From contig JABDIV010000090.1 in the NCBI GenBank assembly GCA_013003555.1, positions 124,001 through 188,000 of the forward strand: a stretch of 64,000 nt of DNA, given 5' to 3'. Shown here piece by piece: positions 61,168 to 64,000 of this stretch (the stretch's first letter is position 1; every line of letters begins with the position of its first letter). A model generated the notes under the pieces. The model saw only the letters and a list, made by a program, of their open reading frames with translations, made no database searches and was not told the DNA's origin. Both the position numbers and the translations under genes were made by a program. Source of the DNA: Flavobacteriaceae bacterium. Its GTDB lineage: Bacteria; Bacteroidota; Bacteroidia; Flavobacteriales; Flavobacteriaceae.

Positions 61168-62517
61168 ATGATCAAAACGAATAGCGTTGCATTTTACACT
61201 CTTGGATGTAAGCTGAATTTTTCAGAGACATCGACCATCGCCCGTGATTTTACTTCCGAGGGCTTTGAACGTGTCGATTTCTCGAAGCCTGCACAGATCT
61301 ATGTGATCAATACCTGTTCTGTTACCGATAATGCCGATAAGCGATTTAAAACCATTGTTAAGCAGGCGTTAAAAATCAACCCTGAAGCCTTTATAATAGC
61401 AATCGGTTGCTATGCCCAACTTAAACCCGAAGAACTGGCAGATGTTAATGGTGTAGATCTCGTTTTAGGAGCTACCGAAAAGTTCAAGATAACGCACTAT
61501 ATCAATGAGCTGACAAAAAAAGAACGGGCCGAGGTACACTCCTGTGAGATCGAAGAGGCCGATTTTTACGTTGGAAGTTATTCGATAGGCGATCGTACAC
61601 GGGCATTTCTCAAGGTTCAGGACGGTTGCGATTACAAATGCACCTTTTGTACAATTCCGCTGGCACGCGGACTTTCAAGAAGTGCTCCGCTGAAACAGGT
61701 ATTGGAAGATGCCCATTCCATTGCCAGCCAGGGCATTCAGGAAATCGTTTTAACCGGGGTTAATATTGGTGATTACGGTAAAGGGGAATTTGGAAATAAG
61801 CGGCATGAAAACACCTTTCTTGAGCTTGTGCAGGCCTTAGATAAGGTTGATGGGATCAATCGTTTACGGATTTCCTCGATTGAACCAAATCTGCTTAAAA
61901 ATGAGACGATTCAATTCGTGGCTTCAAGTCGAACCTTTGTCCCTCATTTTCATGTGCCTTTGCAAAGCGGGAGTAACGATTTGTTAAAAGTAATGAAGCG
62001 CAGGTATAATCGCGAATTATATGAAGATCGTGTTCATGAGATAAAACGATTAATGCCTGATGCATGTATAGGTGTTGACGTCATTGTTGGATTTCCGGGA
62101 GAAACCGATGAGATGTTCTTAGAAACCTATGAGTTTTTAAACGAACTGGACATATCGTACCTTCATGTTTTCACCTATTCGGAACGGGCCAACACACCGG
62201 CTGCCGGCATGCCAGATTCAGTTCCGCATGCTGTCAGGGCTAAACGAAGCAAACTACTGAGGGGTTTGTCTGTAAAGAAACGCCGGTTTTTCTACGAGCG
62301 TCAGATTGGAACCATTCGGACAGTATTGTTCGAAGGTGAAAATAAATCAGGCTACATACATGGGTTTACCGAAAATTATGTAAAGGTGAAAGCTCCCTGG
62401 AATCCGGGATTGATTAATACTTTGCAGCGCGTTAAACTTACATCGATCGATGCTGATGGCCTGGTGAGATTTAAAGCTATGGCTCAAGTTGAAAATTTAG
62501 AACTTCAGAACAAATAA
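61168..62517 (+). CDS. mtaB: tRNA threonylcarbamoyladenosine 2-methylthiotransferase MtaB
   Basis: 449 residues from the ATG at 61168 (MIKTNSVAFYTLGCKLN); the TTG upstream lies in the -7 box. The N-terminal methylthiotransferase domain has three Cys for an auxiliary cluster (TLGCKLN, NTCSVTDNAD, AIGCYAQ). The radical SAM core has Cys-x3-Cys-x2-Cys in DGCDYKCTFCTIP. A TRAM domain (about 380-449) binds RNA. The protein converts t6A37 to ms2t6A37 in tRNA. The short N-terminus and the sequence around GCKLN point to MtaB rather than MiaB. A bidirectional terminator follows. Confidence 0.93.
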   Translation: MIKTNSVAFYTLGCKLNFSETSTIARDFTSEGFERVDFSKPAQIYVINTCSVTDNADKRFKTIVKQALKINPEAFIIAIGCYAQLKPEELADVNGVDLVLGATEKFKITHYINELTKKERAEVHSCEIEEADFYVGSYSIGDRTRAFLKVQDGCDYKCTFCTIPLARGLSRSAPLKQVLEDAHSIASQGIQEIVLTGVNIGDYGKGEFGNKRHENTFLELVQALDKVDGINRLRISSIEPNLLKNETIQFVASSRTFVPHFHVPLQSGSNDLLKVMKRRYNRELYEDRVHEIKRLMPDACIGVDVIVGFPGETDEMFLETYEFLNELDISYLHVFTYSERANTPAAGMPDSVPHAVRAKRSKLLRGLSVKKRRFFYERQIGTIRTVLFEGENKSGYIHGFTENYVKVKAPWNPGLINTLQRVKLTSIDADGLVRFKAMAQVENLELQNK

Positions 62518-62544
62518 AAAGCGACTCAGGAGTCGCTTTTTTTT
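62516..62544. terminator. bidirectional terminator
   Basis: GCGACTC, loop AG, GAGTCGC (62521-62536) with five A on the left and eight T on the right. It serves mtaB on plus and the small GNAT-like gene on minus. Confidence 0.9.
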
Positions 62545-62839
62545 AAATTCTTACACCAACTGGTAACATACTCTTGTAGCGTCGGTTCTTTCTGATGAAC
62601 TTTGCTATAGGCGGACTAGTAGGAACAACACTGATGTTCCTTTCCTGAATATTCTCCATGACAAGTTTAAGAAAATCTTCAACGAAGTCATTATTGTCCA
62701 CGGTTTCCGGAATAACGAGTTTTGTTAAAAATATTTTTCTTTCTTGAAGGGAGTATTCAATTTTTGCAAGCTCACCATTAACTTTTAGCTCAAATTGACG
62801 TAAAAATTCATTGTCATTTAATTCTGCTGCATCAATCAT
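62543..62839 (-). CDS. small GNAT-like N-acetyltransferase (YjdJ/MNAT type)
   Basis: 98 residues: a short N-terminus, beta strands (FELKVNGELAKIEYSLQERKIFLTKLVIPETV), a helix (DFVEDFLKLVMENIQERN) and a final VVPTSPPIAKFIRKNRRY. This is the outline of the minimal GNAT family, where the late motif usually reads VPxCP with a reactive Cys. Here the Cys position is Ser. A substrate is not known and catalytic activity is uncertain. A perfect -7 box (TAAATTTG, 62901-62894) lies upstream. Confidence 0.7.
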   Translation of the reverse strand: MIDAAELNDNEFLRQFELKVNGELAKIEYSLQERKIFLTKLVIPETVDNNDFVEDFLKLVMENIQERNISVVPTSPPIAKFIRKNRRYKSMLPVGVRI

Positions 62840-62893
62840 AATTAGTCTGCTTTATTCGAAGAAGAAGAATCTATTTTATATAGATTTGCAAGG

Positions 62894-62901
62894 CAAATTT
62901 A
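62894..62901 (-). promoter_or_regulatory. -7 box of the small GNAT-like gene
   Basis: TAAATTTG on the minus strand, a perfect TAnnTTTG, 54 bases before the ATG. CTTG at 62922-62919 gives a 17-base spacer, slightly short. Confidence 0.45.
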
Positions 62902-62947
62902 CAAAAAATTATACAATTCAAGGTGGTCTTTGATCGCTTAATTACTT

Positions 62948-63610
62948 ATGAACCAACAACTAATACATGTATATTTCATGCCCGGTATGGCAGCTGATCC
63001 GGCTATCTTTGAATACATCAGGCTGGATGAAGACCGGTTCAAGGTGCATTGGTTGGAATGGTGCATCCCTCTGGCAGACGAAGATCTGAAAGCTTACGCG
63101 CGAAGGATGTGCAATGAAATTAAACATCCTGAACCGGTATTGGTAGGGGTTTCCTTTGGGGGTGTTTTGGTTCAGGAAATGGCGGCATTTTTGACTCCTC
63201 GAAAGGTAATTATCATTTCCAGTGTAAAATCCAGGTATGAAATGCCCAGGCGTATGCGGTTGGCGAGAAAAACCCGTTTCTATAAACTTCTTCCAACCGG
63301 GATTGTTCGCAATATTGAAATCTTGAACAGGGTTTCATTTGGCGATGTAATTAAGAAACGACTTGATCTTTATAAGCGTTACCTTTCGGTCAGGGATTCC
63401 CAGTATTTAAATTGGGCCATCAAGCATATGATTCATTGGGATCGTGAACGGCCAATTGCAGATGTTATTCATATTCATGGTACCCGGGATATGGTTTTTC
63501 CGATACGACATATATCACAATGCATAGTCATTGACAAGGGAACCCATGTGATGATTCTCAATAGATATAAGTGGTTTAACGAAAATCTTCCAAGCCTTAT
63601 ATTATCCTAA
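62948..63610 (+). CDS. alpha/beta hydrolase-like protein
   Basis: 220 residues. VYFMPGMAADPAIFEYI (oxyanion-type loop), the nucleophile elbow GVSFGGVLVQEMAA with Ser in the third position, an acid in HIHGTRDMVFP and a His in IDKGTHVMIL are all consistent with an alpha/beta hydrolase of short form. No lid domain is clear. It has no signal peptide, so it is cytoplasmic. It is 59 bases before the transglycosylase gene on the same strand. The substrate is unknown. Confidence 0.8.
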   Translation: MNQQLIHVYFMPGMAADPAIFEYIRLDEDRFKVHWLEWCIPLADEDLKAYARRMCNEIKHPEPVLVGVSFGGVLVQEMAAFLTPRKVIIISSVKSRYEMPRRMRLARKTRFYKLLPTGIVRNIEILNRVSFGDVIKKRLDLYKRYLSVRDSQYLNWAIKHMIHWDRERPIADVIHIHGTRDMVFPIRHISQCIVIDKGTHVMILNRYKWFNENLPSLILS

Positions 63611-63669
63611 TATTTAGCAACTTATTCGGATTTTTTACTAAATTTAGAGCGAAAGAAAATTGTTATACT

Positions 63670-64000
63670 ATGAAGACAATAAAAAACCTACTAGCGTTTG
63701 TCGGATTAATGAGTTTGGCCGGACTTCTTATTTTTGCAGTCCAGGACGCCCCGAGTGACGATAATTTGGAAAAAAAGATCATCAACGATTACAACGTTTA
63801 TGCTCTTAATGTCCCGGAAAACCTGGATTTTGCAGGTGAACCACTCCCACTTGAAAACCCTGATATATTGGAACGCATGGATCGTGAATTATTGGTCAAT
63901 ACCTATTGGCAATCCAATGGTTTACTGATGTTTAAACGGTCGAATAAATATTTTCCAATTATAGAACCCATTCTAGAAAAGCATGGTATTCCTGATGATT
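63670..64000 (+). CDS. lytic murein transglycosylase, N-terminal part (3' truncated)
   Basis: About 110 residues are seen before the window ends. It has a signal peptide or membrane anchor (LLAFVGLMSLAGLLIFAVQ), then the pattern of flavobacterial MltD-like proteins: VYALNVPENLDFAGEPLPLE, MDRELLVNTYWQSN, LMFKRSNKYFPIIEPILEK and HGIPDD. The SLT catalytic Glu would lie just downstream. It would cut peptidoglycan glycan strands in the periplasm. Confidence 0.82.
   Translation, partial: MKTIKNLLAFVGLMSLAGLLIFAVQDAPSDDNLEKKIINDYNVYALNVPENLDFAGEPLPLENPDILERMDRELLVNTYWQSNGLLMFKRSNKYFPIIEPILEKHGIPDD

Noticed and set aside
1-64000. CRISPR arrays, insertion sequences, tRNA or rRNA genes and prophage.
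   Set aside because: No direct-repeat arrays, transposase or integrase genes, cloverleaf-like sequences or phage genes were seen; the gaps between genes are short.

Overview
The window is A+T-rich chromosomal DNA from a member of the Bacteroidota, most probably a free-living (likely marine) flavobacterium. The signs are TonB-dependent uptake genes, two secreted proteins with type IX secretion C-terminal sorting domains, a fused CcoN-CcoO cytochrome oxidase subunit, DUF4199, 2TM-domain and LETM1-related proteins, and promoters of the Bacteroidota type (-7 box TAnnTTTG). About 55 protein genes are present, the first and last cut by the window edges. I see no rRNA or tRNA genes, insertion sequences, prophage or CRISPR array. 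No gene-free stretch exceeds 300 bases; the longest is 51989-52241.

Layout. 1-2214: end of a TonB-dependent receptor, then tonB. 2408-3310: orphan lipoprotein. 3449-7222: an operon with a TPR protein, a LytS-type histidine kinase carrying a C-terminal 2TM domain, three stand-alone 2TM proteins and a LytTR response regulator. 7272-11492: LETM1-related protein, Cu/Zn superoxide dismutase, alpha/beta hydrolase-OsmC fusion and universal stress protein. 11569-20214: complete cbb3 oxidase locus (ccoI, ccoS, ccoNO, ccoQ, ccoP, ccoG, fixH-like, SafE-like). 20322-22466: Crp/Fnr regulator convergent with a PLP-dependent decarboxylase. 22595-31822: large sortilin/BNR protein, VWA-AAA chelatase-like pair, YdeI-like protein, M28 peptidase and a TolB-like propeller protein. 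31996-39755: fatty-acid degradation (fadE, fadA, fadN, MarR regulator, acyl-CoA ligase). 39833-49233: secreted carboxypeptidase, purL, fructosamine-kinase-like gene, secreted endonuclease I and rRNA methyltransferase. 49286-52241: YCF48-like lipoprotein, a sigma/anti-sigma-like/Spy-like operon and a candidate small RNA. 52242-64000: ABC exporter, phosphohexomutase, glycosyltransferase, DUF4199, L31, sugar-nucleotidyltransferase-like protein, peptide-binding lipoprotein, mtaB, GNAT-like protein, hydrolase and the start of a lytic transglycosylase.

The strongest non-gene signal is a small regulon. A near-palindrome of the form ATGATAATTGTCAT lies 22-24 bases upstream of a Bacteroidota -7 box at six promoters: tonB, the universal stress gene, ccoS-ccoNOQP, ccoI, the Crp/Fnr gene itself and the adjacent decarboxylase. 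The Fnr-like protein encoded in the middle of these sites is the obvious candidate activator. It keeps Fnr-like cysteines and the recognition-helix Glu and Arg. This would tie high-affinity respiration, stress protection, TonB energisation and an amino-acid decarboxylase into one low-oxygen response. A second clear signal is a perfect 26-bp palindrome over the core promoter of the marR-fadNAE operon. Other points are the fourfold 2TM array between a sensor kinase and its regulator, an orphan + strand terminator that suggests an unannotated small RNA near 52140-52243, and an M28 peptidase whose first metal-ligand His is replaced by Asp.
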